A DNA stretch of 64,000 nucleotides from Archangiaceae bacterium (GTDB taxonomy: Bacteria; Myxococcota; Myxococcia; Myxococcales; Myxococcaceae). Position numbers and translations under genes: made by a program. Location: contig JADJNS010000010.1 in NCBI GenBank assembly GCA_016714225.1, forward strand, positions 248,001 through 312,000, in the 5' to 3' direction. Positions 48,492-57,511 of the stretch are shown piece after piece (position 1 is the stretch's first letter; every line of letters begins with the position of its first letter). The notes below the pieces were generated by a model. The model was not told the DNA's origin, ran no database searches, and was given only the letters and a program-made list of their open reading frames with translations.

Positions 48492-49471
48492 ATGGCGTAG
48501 TCTCCCACGAAGAGCTGGGCGGTACCGACGTCGACCAGCACCCGGTCGCCCTCTTTGAGCGCCAGGGTGTCGACCTCGGCCTTCGGCTTCTCGACCTCGA
48601 CGCTCTCGCCGCCGGGCAGCTGCACGGTGAGCTTCACGTAGCCGCCCACCCGCCGCAGCGCGGTCACCCGGCCCAGCGAGAGCTCGTCGGCCACCTCGGC
48701 GGGGCGCGACAGCTTCACGTCGTGCGGGCGCACCACCTGCCCCGAGGCCAGCACGTTGGCTCCGCCGATGAACGCGGCCACCTCGGTGCTCGCGGGGTGG
48801 TCGTAGATGTGGTGCGGCGCTCCGGCCTGCGCGACCCGCCCGCCGAACAGCACCACCACGTGGTCGGAGATTTCGAACGCCTCTTCCTGGTCGTGCGTCA
48901 CCATCACCGTGGTGATGTGCGTCTTGGCGTGCATCTCGCGCAGCCACTCGCGCAGCTCGACCCGCACCTTGGCGTCGAGCGCGCCGAACGGCTCGTCGAG
49001 CAGCAGCACCTTCGGCTTCACCGCCAGCGCACGCGCGAACGCCACCCGCTGCCGCTGGCCGCCGCTGAGCTGCTGCGGCTTGCGGGCTCCGAGCTCCTTC
49101 AGCTGAATGAGCTCGAGCAGCTCGTCGACGCGGGCCTTCGTCTCGGCCCTGGGTCGCCCGCGCACGTCGAGCCCGAAGCCGATGTTGTCGCGCACCGAGA
49201 GGTGGTCGAACAGCGCGTAGCTCTGGAAGACCAGGCCCACCCCGCGGTCTTGAATGCGCACGTTCACGCAGTCGGCGCCGTCGATGAGAATGCGCCCCGA
49301 GTCGGGGGTCTCCAAGCCCGCGATGGCGCGCAGCACCGTCGACTTGCCCGCGCCCGAGGGGCCGAGCAGCGCGGTAATCATGCCGTCGGGCGCGGTGAAC
49401 GAGACGTCGTTCACCGCCGGCGCGCCGCCCTGGGAGTACCGGCGGATGAGGGAGACGACCTCGACGCTCAT
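48488..49471 (-). CDS. cysA: sulfate/thiosulfate import ATP-binding protein CysA
   Basis: 327 residues from ATG 49469-49471, which overlaps the cysW stop and has GGAG eight bases upstream; the GTG four codons earlier is less likely. Walker A GPSGAGKST, signature QLSGGQRQRVAFARAL, Walker B VLLLDEPFGALDA and switch His in VTHDQEEAFE are intact. The C-terminal TOBE-like domain (about 230-327) matches CysA. It energises sulfate uptake through CysT and CysW. Fourth cistron after the porin, binding protein and two permeases, if cysT and cysW are counted together. Confidence 0.94.
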   Translation of the reverse strand: MSVEVVSLIRRYSQGGAPAVNDVSFTAPDGMITALLGPSGAGKSTVLRAIAGLETPDSGRILIDGADCVNVRIQDRGVGLVFQSYALFDHLSVRDNIGFGLDVRGRPRAETKARVDELLELIQLKELGARKPQQLSGGQRQRVAFARALAVKPKVLLLDEPFGALDAKVRVELREWLREMHAKTHITTVMVTHDQEEAFEISDHVVVLFGGRVAQAGAPHHIYDHPASTEVAAFIGGANVLASGQVVRPHDVKLSRPAEVADELSLGRVTALRRVGGYVKLTVQLPGGESVEVEKPKAEVDTLALKEGDRVLVDVGTAQLFVGDYAI

Positions 49472-50268
49472 GCGGTTCTCCACTCGATGAGCTTCTTCAC
49501 GCCCAACGTCACCAGCGCGAGCAGGGTGAGCAGCGAGGCCACCGCGAAGGCCCCGGTCGAGGGGTACTCGTTCGAGAAGACCTCAATCTGCAGCGGCAGC
49601 GTATTGGTCTGCCCGCTGATGTGGCCCGAGACCACCCAGGCCGCCCCGAACTCGCCCATCGCGCGCGCGTTGCAGAGCACCACCCCGTACAGCACGCCCC
49701 ACTTCACCCGAGGCAGCGTCACGCGGAAGAACGTCTGCCAGCCGCTCGCGCCGAGGGTGAGCGCCGCCTCTTCCTGGTCGTTGCCCTGGGCCTGCATCAG
49801 CGGCAGCACCTCGCGCGCCACGAAGGGGAAGGTGACGAAGACGGTGGCGATGATGATGCCCGGCGGCGCGAAGATGAGCTGCAGCCGGTGCGCTTCGAGG
49901 AACGCGCCGAACGGGCCGTGCTTGCCGAGCAGCAGCACGAAGATGAGGCCGGCGATGACCGGCGAGACCGAGAACGGCAGGTCGAGCAGGGTGAGCAGCA
50001 CGCTGCGGCCCCTGAAGCGGAACTTCGCGATGAGCCAGGCCGCGGCGACTCCGACGACCAGGTTGCAGGGTACGGCGATGCCCGCAGTGATGAGGGTGAG
50101 CTTCATCGCCGAGACGGTGTGCGGGTGGGTGATGGCGGCGAGGTAGCGGGGCAGGCCCTCGCCCAGCGCCGAGGCGAACACCACGACGAGCGGCGCGACC
50201 AGGAACACCGCGAGGAAGCTCAGCGCCAGCGCGATGAGCGTGCGCCGCACCCAGACGGGCTCACGCAT
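49468..50268 (-). CDS. cysW: sulfate ABC transporter permease CysW
   Basis: 266 residues with six membrane helices. The inner-membrane EAA loop, EEAALTLGASGWQTFFRVTLPRVKWG, contacts CysA, and the NARAMGEFGAAWVVSGHISGQT segment is diagnostic of CysW. It starts inside the last codons of cysT (8-bp overlap), which shows translational coupling. Confidence 0.94.
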   Translation of the reverse strand: MREPVWVRRTLIALALSFLAVFLVAPLVVVFASALGEGLPRYLAAITHPHTVSAMKLTLITAGIAVPCNLVVGVAAAWLIAKFRFRGRSVLLTLLDLPFSVSPVIAGLIFVLLLGKHGPFGAFLEAHRLQLIFAPPGIIIATVFVTFPFVAREVLPLMQAQGNDQEEAALTLGASGWQTFFRVTLPRVKWGVLYGVVLCNARAMGEFGAAWVVSGHISGQTNTLPLQIEVFSNEYPSTGAFAVASLLTLLALVTLGVKKLIEWRTA

Positions 50269-51076
50269 GGCGGGCCCGCCCCTTGCGCTGCAGCACGTTG
50301 ACCACCAGCAACATCGAGAACGAGATGGCCAGCATCACGATGGCGAGCGCGGTGGCGCCGGCGTCGTCGTCGGCCTCGAGCCGCTTGGCGATGAGCAGCG
50401 GAATGATCTCGGTGCGCCCCGGCAGGTTGCCCGAGATGAAGACGATGCTGCCGTACTCGCCCAGCGCGCGCGCGAACGAGAGCGTCGCGCCGGTCAGCAC
50501 CGCCGGCGCGATGGCGGGGAAGATGACGCGGGTGAAGGTCTGCAGCCGCGTGGCGCCCAGCACCGCGGCGGCCTCTTCGACCGAGGGGTCCAACTGCTCG
50601 AGCACCGGCTGCACCGTGCGCACCACGAACGGCAGCCCCACGAAGCTCAGCGCCAGCGCCACCCCGAGCGGAGTGAACGCCACCTTGACGCCGAGCGGCG
50701 CCAGCAGCCGGCCGAACGGGCCGGTGGGGCCGTAGAGCGCGGCGAGGGTGAGGCCGGCCACCGCGGTGGGCAGCGCGAAGGGCAGGTCGACCAGCGCGTC
50801 GACCAGCGAGCGCCCGGGGAACCGGTAGCGCACCAGCACCCAGGCCACCAGCAGCCCGGCGACGGCGTTCACCAGCGCCGAGGCGAACGACGCCCCGAAG
50901 CTCAAGCGGTAGGCGGCCAGCGTCGATGGGGTGGTGACCGACTCCCACAGCTGCGCGGGGCTCAAGGTGGCGGTCTTCACCAGCAGCCCCGAGAGGGGAA
51001 CCACCACCACCAACGCCAGCGCCACCCCGGTGATGCCGAGCGAGAGACCGAACCCCGGCAGCACGCGGCGGCGCAT
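50261..51076 (-). CDS. cysT: sulfate ABC transporter permease CysT (CysU)
   Basis: 271 residues, six membrane helices, EAA loop EEAAAVLGATRLQTFTRVIFP and the family-typical FARALGEYGSIVFISGNLPGRT. It forms the heteromeric channel with CysW. The gene follows the binding protein gene with a 1-bp gap and overlaps cysW by 8 bp. Confidence 0.94.
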   Translation of the reverse strand: MRRRVLPGFGLSLGITGVALALVVVVPLSGLLVKTATLSPAQLWESVTTPSTLAAYRLSFGASFASALVNAVAGLLVAWVLVRYRFPGRSLVDALVDLPFALPTAVAGLTLAALYGPTGPFGRLLAPLGVKVAFTPLGVALALSFVGLPFVVRTVQPVLEQLDPSVEEAAAVLGATRLQTFTRVIFPAIAPAVLTGATLSFARALGEYGSIVFISGNLPGRTEIIPLLIAKRLEADDDAGATALAIVMLAISFSMLLVVNVLQRKGRARHA

Positions 51077-51077
51077 G

Positions 51078-52076
51078 TCACTTCACTTTGTACAGCTGGT
51101 CGAACACGCCCTTCTCGTCGAAGTGCGTCTTCTGCGCCTGGGCCCACCCGCCCACCGCGCTCACGTCGAAGGTCTCGACCTTGGCGAAGCGCTCGGCCTG
51201 GGGAGCCTCGGAGGTGCTGCGGAAGCCGTGGCGCGCGGCGATGTCGCGCGCGGTGGGAGAGTAGAGGAACTGCACGTACGCCTCGGCCACCGCGCGGGTG
51301 CCGTGCTTGTCGACGTTCTTGTCGAGCACGGCCACCGGCGTCTCGGCGAGAATCGTCGAGCTCGGCACCACCACCTCGAACAGCTCTTTCTGCGCGCCGG
51401 TGGTGACCAGCAGCGCGTCGCTCTCCCACGAGACCAGCACGTCGCCGATGCCGCGCTCGGCGAAGGTGGTGGTGGCGCCGCGCGCTCCGGTGTCGAGCAC
51501 CGGCACGTTGGCGAAGATTCGGGTGAGCAGCTCGCGCGCCCTGGCCTCGTCGTTGCCGTACTTCTTCAGCGCCCAGCCCCACGCGGCGAGGTAGTTCCAC
51601 CGCGCGCCGCCGCTCGTCTTCGGGTTCGGGGTGATGACCTGCACGCCCGGCTTGGCGAGGTCCTCCCAGTCGTGAATGCCCTTGGGGTTGCCCTTGCGCA
51701 CCACGAAGAGAACCGTCGACGCGAACGGCGCGCTGCCGTGCGGCTGGCGGCTCGCCCAGTCGGCGGGCAAGAGCTTCGCCTTGGTCGCGATGCTGTCGAT
51801 GTCGTACGCCAGCGCGAGGGTGACCACGTCGGCCTCGAGCCCGTCGATGACCGCGCGGGCCTGCTTGCCCGAGCCGCCGTGCGACTGGTTCACCGTGACG
51901 GTGACGCCCGTCTTTTTGGCGTACTCCTTCACGAAGGCCTGATTCACCTCGTCGTAGAGCTCACGGGTGGGGTCGAACGAGACGTTGAGCAGGGTGACCG
52001 CGGACGAGGAGGCCGGCGCGTCGGCCTTGTTGCACGCGGCGGCGGCGAGCAGCGCGGCGAAGAGCAGTCGTTTCAT
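51078..52076 (-). CDS. sbp: sulfate-binding lipoprotein of the CysTWA transporter
   Basis: 332 residues. Signal peptide with lipobox AAAAC (C15), so it is membrane-tethered rather than free in the periplasm. The fold matches Sbp/CysP proteins: LLNVSFDPTRELYDEVNQAF, QSHGGSGKQARAVIDGLEADVVTLALAYD and NPKTSGGARWNYLAAWG are near-diagnostic sulfate ligand regions. It delivers sulfate or thiosulfate to CysTW. Immediately downstream of the porin gene (16 bp). Confidence 0.94.
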   Translation of the reverse strand: MKRLLFAALLAAAACNKADAPASSSAVTLLNVSFDPTRELYDEVNQAFVKEYAKKTGVTVTVNQSHGGSGKQARAVIDGLEADVVTLALAYDIDSIATKAKLLPADWASRQPHGSAPFASTVLFVVRKGNPKGIHDWEDLAKPGVQVITPNPKTSGGARWNYLAAWGWALKKYGNDEARARELLTRIFANVPVLDTGARGATTTFAERGIGDVLVSWESDALLVTTGAQKELFEVVVPSSTILAETPVAVLDKNVDKHGTRAVAEAYVQFLYSPTARDIAARHGFRSTSEAPQAERFAKVETFDVSAVGGWAQAQKTHFDEKGVFDQLYKVK

Positions 52077-52092
52077 GGTCGGGTCTTTCCTT

Positions 52093-53364
52093 TCAGAACG
52101 AAGCGTCGAGCGCGATGCGTGCGGCGTGGCGGCCGGGGTTCGCGCTGTAGCCCCAGAGGTAGAAGTAGTCGGCCTGCAGCTTCACGATGTGACCGTCGAG
52201 GTAGACGTTGACGCCGCCGCCCACCTGCCGGCCCTGGGTCGAGACCAGGGTGGTGAGCGCGGGGTCGGTGCCCTGCAGCGCGAAGAGCTGGTCCCACCGG
52301 GCGGTGATTTCGACCAGCCGCGACACCAGCAGGCCGCCCTGTACGAAGTAGCCCCAGCCCGAGCGGCTGTACTCTCTGGCCATGCCGCTGGTGAGCACGT
52401 CGCCGTTGAGCGACTTGCGGTACACGCCCTCGGCGAGCAGCGAGAACCCGCGCCACTTGAAGACCAGGTCGGCGGCGAAGTGGCCGTAGTCGAAGGTGCC
52501 GAGGGTGAGGGTGGTGCCGAAGGTGCTCTGGTTGCGGGTGGCGTGAACGTTGTAGCCAGCGGCCACGCCGAGGGCGAGGCGCGGGCGGGTGTCGCGAGCC
52601 ACGTCGCCCTCGACGTCGTCGTCGAAGCTGCCGAACGGCTTGACCGCGATGCGCGCGGTGGTGAGCGGGCCCACCATCTGTGCGCCGACGCGGTTTCTGC
52701 CGTCGCCACCGCCGATGAACAGCGCGTAGGCGAGGCGACCGCCCAGGCCGAAGAGGTCTTGCGAGCCGACCGAGAGGCCGACGTCGCGGTCGAGGGTGAG
52801 CTCGCGCACCACCACCTGCCGGTCGATGAACTGCAGGCTCGACTCGCGAATGGTGCGGGCGCGGTCGAAGGGCACGAAGTACTGACCGACGCGCAGGTTC
52901 AGGTCGCGCAGGCGGGTGTACTCGACGAACGCGTCGAGCACGGCCGAGGCGTTGCCGGTCTCGGGGTCGAGCGCTCCGAAGGCGAGCTGCACCAGGTACT
53001 TCAGGTCCTGGCTCAGCGCGTTGCCCTGGAGAAAGAAGCGCAGGCGGGCGACGTTGAGCTCGTTGGTGTCGAGCTTGTCGTGGGTGAAGGTGTCGCGGAG
53101 ATGGACGCGCGCGCGCATCGTGGCCTGGTAGCGGCCGTCGGGCGAGCGCACGGTGATGCCCTTGCCGGGGGCGATGATGACCCGCTCGTCGACGACCTGG
53201 ACGGGGGTCAGCTCGAGGGCGGGGTGCGGCACCGGGTCGGGCGCCTGGTCGGAGCGCGGCGCGGGGTTGGGGGTGTGCGTGCCGGCGAGGTCGGTGCCGG
53301 CGTCGGCGTCCGTTATAACGGACGCGGTGAGGTACAGCGCAGCGGTGAGGGGCAGCGAGCTCAA
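52093..53364 (-). CDS. OprO/OprP-type anion-selective porin
   Basis: 423 residues. A TTG start at 53362-53364 is required: an in-frame TGA lies five codons upstream, GGAG precedes the TTG, and the signal peptide starts there (LPLTAALYLTASVITDADAG). The mature part shows phosphate-selective porin features, including VRSPDGRYQATMRARVHLRD, the LRVGQYFVPFD strand and a C-terminal aromatic-ended barrel (RHAARIALDASF). It probably carries sulfate across the outer membrane, since it heads the sulfate uptake operon. Substrate inference rests on that position. Confidence 0.85.
   Translation of the reverse strand: MSSLPLTAALYLTASVITDADAGTDLAGTHTPNPAPRSDQAPDPVPHPALELTPVQVVDERVIIAPGKGITVRSPDGRYQATMRARVHLRDTFTHDKLDTNELNVARLRFFLQGNALSQDLKYLVQLAFGALDPETGNASAVLDAFVEYTRLRDLNLRVGQYFVPFDRARTIRESSLQFIDRQVVVRELTLDRDVGLSVGSQDLFGLGGRLAYALFIGGGDGRNRVGAQMVGPLTTARIAVKPFGSFDDDVEGDVARDTRPRLALGVAAGYNVHATRNQSTFGTTLTLGTFDYGHFAADLVFKWRGFSLLAEGVYRKSLNGDVLTSGMAREYSRSGWGYFVQGGLLVSRLVEITARWDQLFALQGTDPALTTLVSTQGRQVGGGVNVYLDGHIVKLQADYFYLWGYSANPGRHAARIALDASF
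53306..53325. promoter_or_regulatory. perfect 20-bp palindrome inside the porin gene 5' end
   Basis: GCGTCCGTTATAACGGACGC reads the same on both strands. It is 39-58 bases past the porin start codon, within the signal peptide region, at the start of the sulfate operon. It could bind a dimeric regulator or fold in the mRNA. Unproven. Confidence 0.5.
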
Positions 53365-53461
53365 CGGGTCGGCTCCGGGTCAGCGAATGGGGTGCAGCGC
53401 GCGGCTTCAGCAGCAGCGACAGCACCGACGACAGCGACACCGGGCGGACATGAGGGCGTCC

Positions 53462-53489
53462 AATATAGCGGATGAACATCCGTTGGCAA
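53462..53489 (-). promoter_or_regulatory. sulfate operon promoter with a dyad operator in its spacer
   Basis: On the minus strand TTGCCA (53484-53489) and TATATT (53462-53467) are 16 bp apart and match sigma70 -35 and -10 boxes. The spacer contains a perfect 6+2+6 dyad, CGGATGTTCATCCG (53469-53482). Transcription would begin about 90 bases before the porin TTG. A repressor bound to the dyad would block RNA polymerase, so sulfur-responsive repression is a reasonable inference. The regulator gene is not obvious nearby. Confidence 0.65.
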
Positions 53490-53540
53490 GCGGGGTGGAG
53501 TGGTGTCCGGATCTGTGGGGGGTGCTCGTTGAGGAGGGTG

Positions 53541-53983
53541 ATGATGCGAATCTCGATGGTGGTGGTGGCGGTGCTGGCGCTGGCGGGCTGTAAAGACGAG
53601 TGCGACCCGAGCGCGTTCGATGCCGGGTGCGAGGGCAACGTGCTCGTCTTCTGTCCCACTCCGGGAGTGGATCAGGTGGTGCCGATTCGCATTCGGAGAC
53701 AAGACTGCGGCGACGCGGTCTGTGTGGCCTCGGCGCAGGTCTGCGCGCTGTCGGGTACCCCGAGCCCGCGTGCGCCGATGCCGGGTACCGGGCCTGCGAG
53801 AGCGCGACCTCGTCGCTGTACTGCTCGGACGGGTATGCGACCTCGCGGTCGCCTTGTAAGTCGTGCTCGGGGGCGACCTGTGAGGGCGGGCCCAGCGCGG
53901 TCTGTACGGTCGATTCGGACTGTGCGACCGAGCTGCAGTGCCGCGATGGCGGGTACGGCAAGAGCTACTGCTCGAAGCGGTGA
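53541..53983 (+). pseudogene. Cys-rich lipoprotein gene with a single frameshift
   Basis: ATG 53541 (a second at 53544) follows a strong GAGGAGG site and opens MMRISMVVVAVLALAGC (lipobox). The first frame continues CKDECDPSAFDAGCEGN to AQVCAL. Near 53752 the next frame takes over with GYPEPACADAGYRACES and ends in CATELQCRDGGYGKSYCSKR. Read together they give a ~147-residue lipoprotein with about 18 cysteines, like the small Cys-rich surface lipoproteins common in myxobacteria. One missing base around 53752 would explain it. Divergent from the sulfate operon. Confidence 0.7.
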
Positions 53984-54002
53984 GTCGGCGGCGCTCGGGC
54001 GC

Positions 54003-54389
54003 TCAGCGCTCGTTGGCGCCCGCCAGCGCCAGTGAGACCGCCATCAGCACCGAGCGCGCCCCGTCGAGCTTCGCGCGGGGCAGCCGGCCCAGCACGCCCA
54101 GCCCTACGCGCTCTTCTGCGCTGCCCAGCTTCAGCGCTTCGGTGCGGCCTCGCGCGGTGAGCCGCAGCTCTCTGCTCAGCAGCCCGCTTCGCACCAGCTG
54201 GCCCTGCAGGCGCCACACTCCGGCCGGCTTGAGCTGCATCACCCGGCCCAGCCGCTCGGCGTTGATGCCGGGGAACCGCGCCATCAGCCACAGCAGCAGC
54301 CTCGCGTTCGACTGGTGGCCCGTGCGCGGCAGACCTCGCCCCACGATGCTCAGCAGGCGCCACACGTCGGCGGCCGTCTCGGCGCTCAT
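54003..54389 (-). CDS. MarR-like winged-helix protein
   Basis: 128 residues. Helical start (AADVWRLLSIVGRGL), then a winged helix (INAERLGRVMQLKPAGVWRLQGQLVRSGLLSRELRLTARGRTEALK) with the wing near RELRLTARG, as in MarR/PadR-type regulators. The N-terminal dimerisation helices are short. It overlaps the RND pump gene stop by 4 bp (ATGA), so it is the last gene of the efflux operon and probably regulates it. The ligand is unknown. Confidence 0.72.
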   Translation of the reverse strand: MSAETAADVWRLLSIVGRGLPRTGHQSNARLLLWLMARFPGINAERLGRVMQLKPAGVWRLQGQLVRSGLLSRELRLTARGRTEALKLGSAEERVGLGVLGRLPRAKLDGARSVLMAVSLALAGANER

Positions 54390-57300
54390 GGCGTCGGCTC
54401 CACCACGGTGAGCGGCGCCGGCACCGGGGCAGAGGCCTGCCCCAGCCAGAGGAAGATGGCCGGCACCAGGAACAGCGAGAGGCAGGTCGACGAGGCCAGG
54501 CCGCCCACCACCGCCAGCGCCTGGGGGCGGTTCGCGTCGGCGCCCGCCTCGAGCCCCAGCGCCAGCGGCAGCAGGCCCACGATGGTGGCCAGCGACGTCA
54601 TCATGATGGGCACGAACCGGGTGCGGCCCGCGTCGAGCACCGCTTCGAGCGGGGGCAGGCCTTCGGCGACGCGGCGGCGGGCGTGGTCGACCAGCAAGAT
54701 GCCGTTCGACACCGCGATGCCCACCACCATCAAGACGCCCATCAGCGCGGTGACGCTGAAGCCCTGGCCCGCCGAGAGCAGCGCCAGCACGATGCCCACC
54801 AGCGCGGTGGGAATGGTGAACAGCATGATGAGCGGCAGCCGCAGCGACTTGAACTGGGTGGCCATAATCATGAACACCACCATCACCGCCAGGCCGATGG
54901 CCACGCCCAGGCCGCTGAACGTCTTGCGCATCAGGTCGATCTGCCCCACCAGCTCGAAGTCGAGGTCTCTGGTCGACGGGTCTTGCCGCAGCCGGCGCTC
55001 GAGCTCTTCTGCCGCGCTGCCGATGTCGCGCCCCTCGGTCTGCATCGCCACGTGCGCGGCGCGCATCAGCCGGTTGCGCTCGATGGCGATGGGGCCGAGC
55101 CCCCGCTCGACCGTGCTGTAGGCGCCCAGCGTCACCGCCGCGCCGTGGTCGAGCTTCACCGGCACCCGCGCCAGCGCGTCGGGGTCGGCCACCTCGCGCG
55201 CGTCGTACATCGCGACCACGTAGTAGGCCATGCCGTTCGAGGGGTCGACCCAGGTGCTGGGCCCGTTGATGTTGCCGTAGGTCGACTCGAGCGTGGTCTG
55301 CGCCACCGTGCGCGCGCTCACCCCCAGCATGCCGCCCGCCTGCCGGTCGAGGTTCACCCGCACCTCGGGGTACTCGGGCTCGAGCGAGGGCATCACGTCG
55401 CGCACTCCGGGCACCGTGCGCGCCACCTCGACCACCGCCGCCTGCGCCCGCGCCAGCTCGGTCAGGTCGTTGCCGTGCACCTCGATGACGATGGGGGCGG
55501 TGAAGCCGTTCGAGAACACGCTCGCCACCAGGCCGCCCGGCCACTGCAACAGCTCGGCGCCGGGAAACTGCTGGTTCAGCACCTGGCGAATGCGGTCGGC
55601 GATCTGCCGCTGGTCGAGCTTGCGGTGCTCGGGGGCGCAGAGGCCGAAGCGCAAGAACCCCATGTGCGGCCCGTTGTTGGGGTTGCCCATCGCGCTCTTG
55701 GGCTGCTTGGGGTAGCCGACGTTGGCCAGGTACAGCTCGATGACCCCGGGGGGAAAGGCGTTCACCACCGCCTTGCCCATCGCGTCGATTCGCGCTGCCG
55801 CCTCCTCCAGCGCGGTGCCGGGAGGCAGCCGCACGTAGACGCGCTCCATCGACTCGTCGATCTCGGGAAAGAACGTGCTCGGCAGCCGGGCTGCGGCGAA
55901 GCCCGCTGCCACCACCAGCGCCACGCAGCAGCCCACCAGGGCGGCCCGGTGCTCGAGCGCGGCCTTCAGCGCCCGCGCGTAGCGCTCGGCCAGCGAGGTG
56001 ATGACGCGCTCGAGCCGCTTCGCCAGCGCGCCCGGCTCGCCGTGACCCAAGAAGTAGCGGCACGCCACCGGCGTCACGCACAGGCTCACCACGTAGCCGG
56101 TGACCATCGCCACCGCGACCGTCAGCGCCAGCGGCGCGAACAGCTTCTTGGCGAGGCCGTACAGCAGCAGCACCGGCAGCAGCACTGCGATGGTGGTGAG
56201 CGTGGCGGCGAGCGCCGGCACCGCCACCTCGCCCGCTCCGTCGGCGGCGGCCTGCAGCGCGCTCTTGCCGCGCGCGCGGTGGCGGTGAATCGACTCGAGC
56301 ACCACCACCGAGATGTCGACCAGCGGGCCCATCGAGAGGGTGAGCCCGCCCAGGGTGAAGGCGTTGAGCGTCTGGCCGGTGGCGTACAGCGCGATGAAGA
56401 TGACCGCGAACGAAATGGGTATCGCCACGCAGGCGATGAGCACCGCGCGCGGGCTCTGCAGGAAGAGCAGAATCACCATCGAGATGAGCACCAGCGAGAG
56501 CAGAATTTCGCGCCGCAGGCCCTCGAAGCTGCCGCGCACGAAGGTCGACTGGTCGAAGATCGGCTTCACCACCATGCCCTGCGGCAGGCCCTTCAAGTCC
56601 GCCAGCGCGCGTTTCACTGCGTCGACGATCTCGAGGGTGTTGCCGCCGGGCACCTTGAGCACGTTGAGGTACACCGCGTCTTGCCCGTCGATGGACACCG
56701 CCTGGGTCTGGGGCGACGCGCTGTCTTCGACGCTCGCCACGTCGCGCAAGGTGACCGGGTGGCCGTTGCTCGACTTGATGACCGCGTCGCCGATCTGCTC
56801 GATGCGGGCGGCCACCGCGTTGGTGTAGACGTTGGCGTCGAAGTACGGCGACACGAAGCTCCCCGAGGGGATCAGCGCGTTCGCCTGGCTCACCGCGGCC
56901 GCGATCTCGGTCGAGGTGAGGCCGCGCGCCTGGGCCCTGGCCGGGTCGATGACCACGTTGATCTGCCGGGCCCGGCCGCCGTTGGGCGAGGCGCTGGCGA
57001 CACCGGAAATGCTCTCGAGCACCGGCTCGATGGTGTTCTGCGCGTAGTCGAAAATCTGCGAGCCGGACATGCCCGCGCCCGACACCGCCACCTGCACCAC
57101 CGGCGCGTTCGAGGGGTCGAACTGCAGCACGAACGGCGGCAGCACCCCGAGCGTCTTGGGCACCGCCGACATCGCGAACGCCACCTGCTGCTGCACCAGG
57201 CCCTGCGCGGCGTTCAGGTCGGTGCCCCACTTCAGCCATACGAAGACGATCGCCAGGTTGTTGCGCGACAGGCTCTGCACGTGGTCGACGCCGGGGGTCG

Positions 57301-57511
57301 CCGACACGTATTTCTCGATGCGCCAGGTGAGGGTCTTCTCGACGTCTTTCGGGCCCAGGCCCGGCGCGAGCGTGCCCACCACCAGCACCGGTGGGGTCAG
57401 CTCGGGGAAGGTGTCGACCGCGAGCCGCGGCGTCACCACCATTGCGAACACGCCCACGGCGATGCAGGCCATCAGCACCGCGATGGGGTTGGCGAGCGCG
57501 ACCTTGGTCAT
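54386..57511 (-). CDS. RND-family efflux pump inner-membrane subunit
   Basis: 1041 residues with the full RND plan: TM1 near residues 8-30, two large periplasmic loops, and TM bundles about 335-560 and 865-1030. In TM4 the AcrB Asp pair is reduced to one (GPLVDISVVVLES), and the AcrB Lys940 position is Ser (VVGIAVSNGILLVDH). Proton coupling therefore relies on a different relay from AcrB, as seen in a separate RND branch. It pumps unknown substrates with the fusion protein and outer-membrane factor encoded upstream; the gene overlaps the fusion gene by 4 bp. Confidence 0.92.
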   Translation of the reverse strand: MTKVALANPIAVLMACIAVGVFAMVVTPRLAVDTFPELTPPVLVVGTLAPGLGPKDVEKTLTWRIEKYVSATPGVDHVQSLSRNNLAIVFVWLKWGTDLNAAQGLVQQQVAFAMSAVPKTLGVLPPFVLQFDPSNAPVVQVAVSGAGMSGSQIFDYAQNTIEPVLESISGVASASPNGGRARQINVVIDPARAQARGLTSTEIAAAVSQANALIPSGSFVSPYFDANVYTNAVAARIEQIGDAVIKSSNGHPVTLRDVASVEDSASPQTQAVSIDGQDAVYLNVLKVPGGNTLEIVDAVKRALADLKGLPQGMVVKPIFDQSTFVRGSFEGLRREILLSLVLISMVILLFLQSPRAVLIACVAIPISFAVIFIALYATGQTLNAFTLGGLTLSMGPLVDISVVVLESIHRHRARGKSALQAAADGAGEVAVPALAATLTTIAVLLPVLLLYGLAKKLFAPLALTVAVAMVTGYVVSLCVTPVACRYFLGHGEPGALAKRLERVITSLAERYARALKAALEHRAALVGCCVALVVAAGFAAARLPSTFFPEIDESMERVYVRLPPGTALEEAAARIDAMGKAVVNAFPPGVIELYLANVGYPKQPKSAMGNPNNGPHMGFLRFGLCAPEHRKLDQRQIADRIRQVLNQQFPGAELLQWPGGLVASVFSNGFTAPIVIEVHGNDLTELARAQAAVVEVARTVPGVRDVMPSLEPEYPEVRVNLDRQAGGMLGVSARTVAQTTLESTYGNINGPSTWVDPSNGMAYYVVAMYDAREVADPDALARVPVKLDHGAAVTLGAYSTVERGLGPIAIERNRLMRAAHVAMQTEGRDIGSAAEELERRLRQDPSTRDLDFELVGQIDLMRKTFSGLGVAIGLAVMVVFMIMATQFKSLRLPLIMLFTIPTALVGIVLALLSAGQGFSVTALMGVLMVVGIAVSNGILLVDHARRRVAEGLPPLEAVLDAGRTRFVPIMMTSLATIVGLLPLALGLEAGADANRPQALAVVGGLASSTCLSLFLVPAIFLWLGQASAPVPAPLTVVEPTP

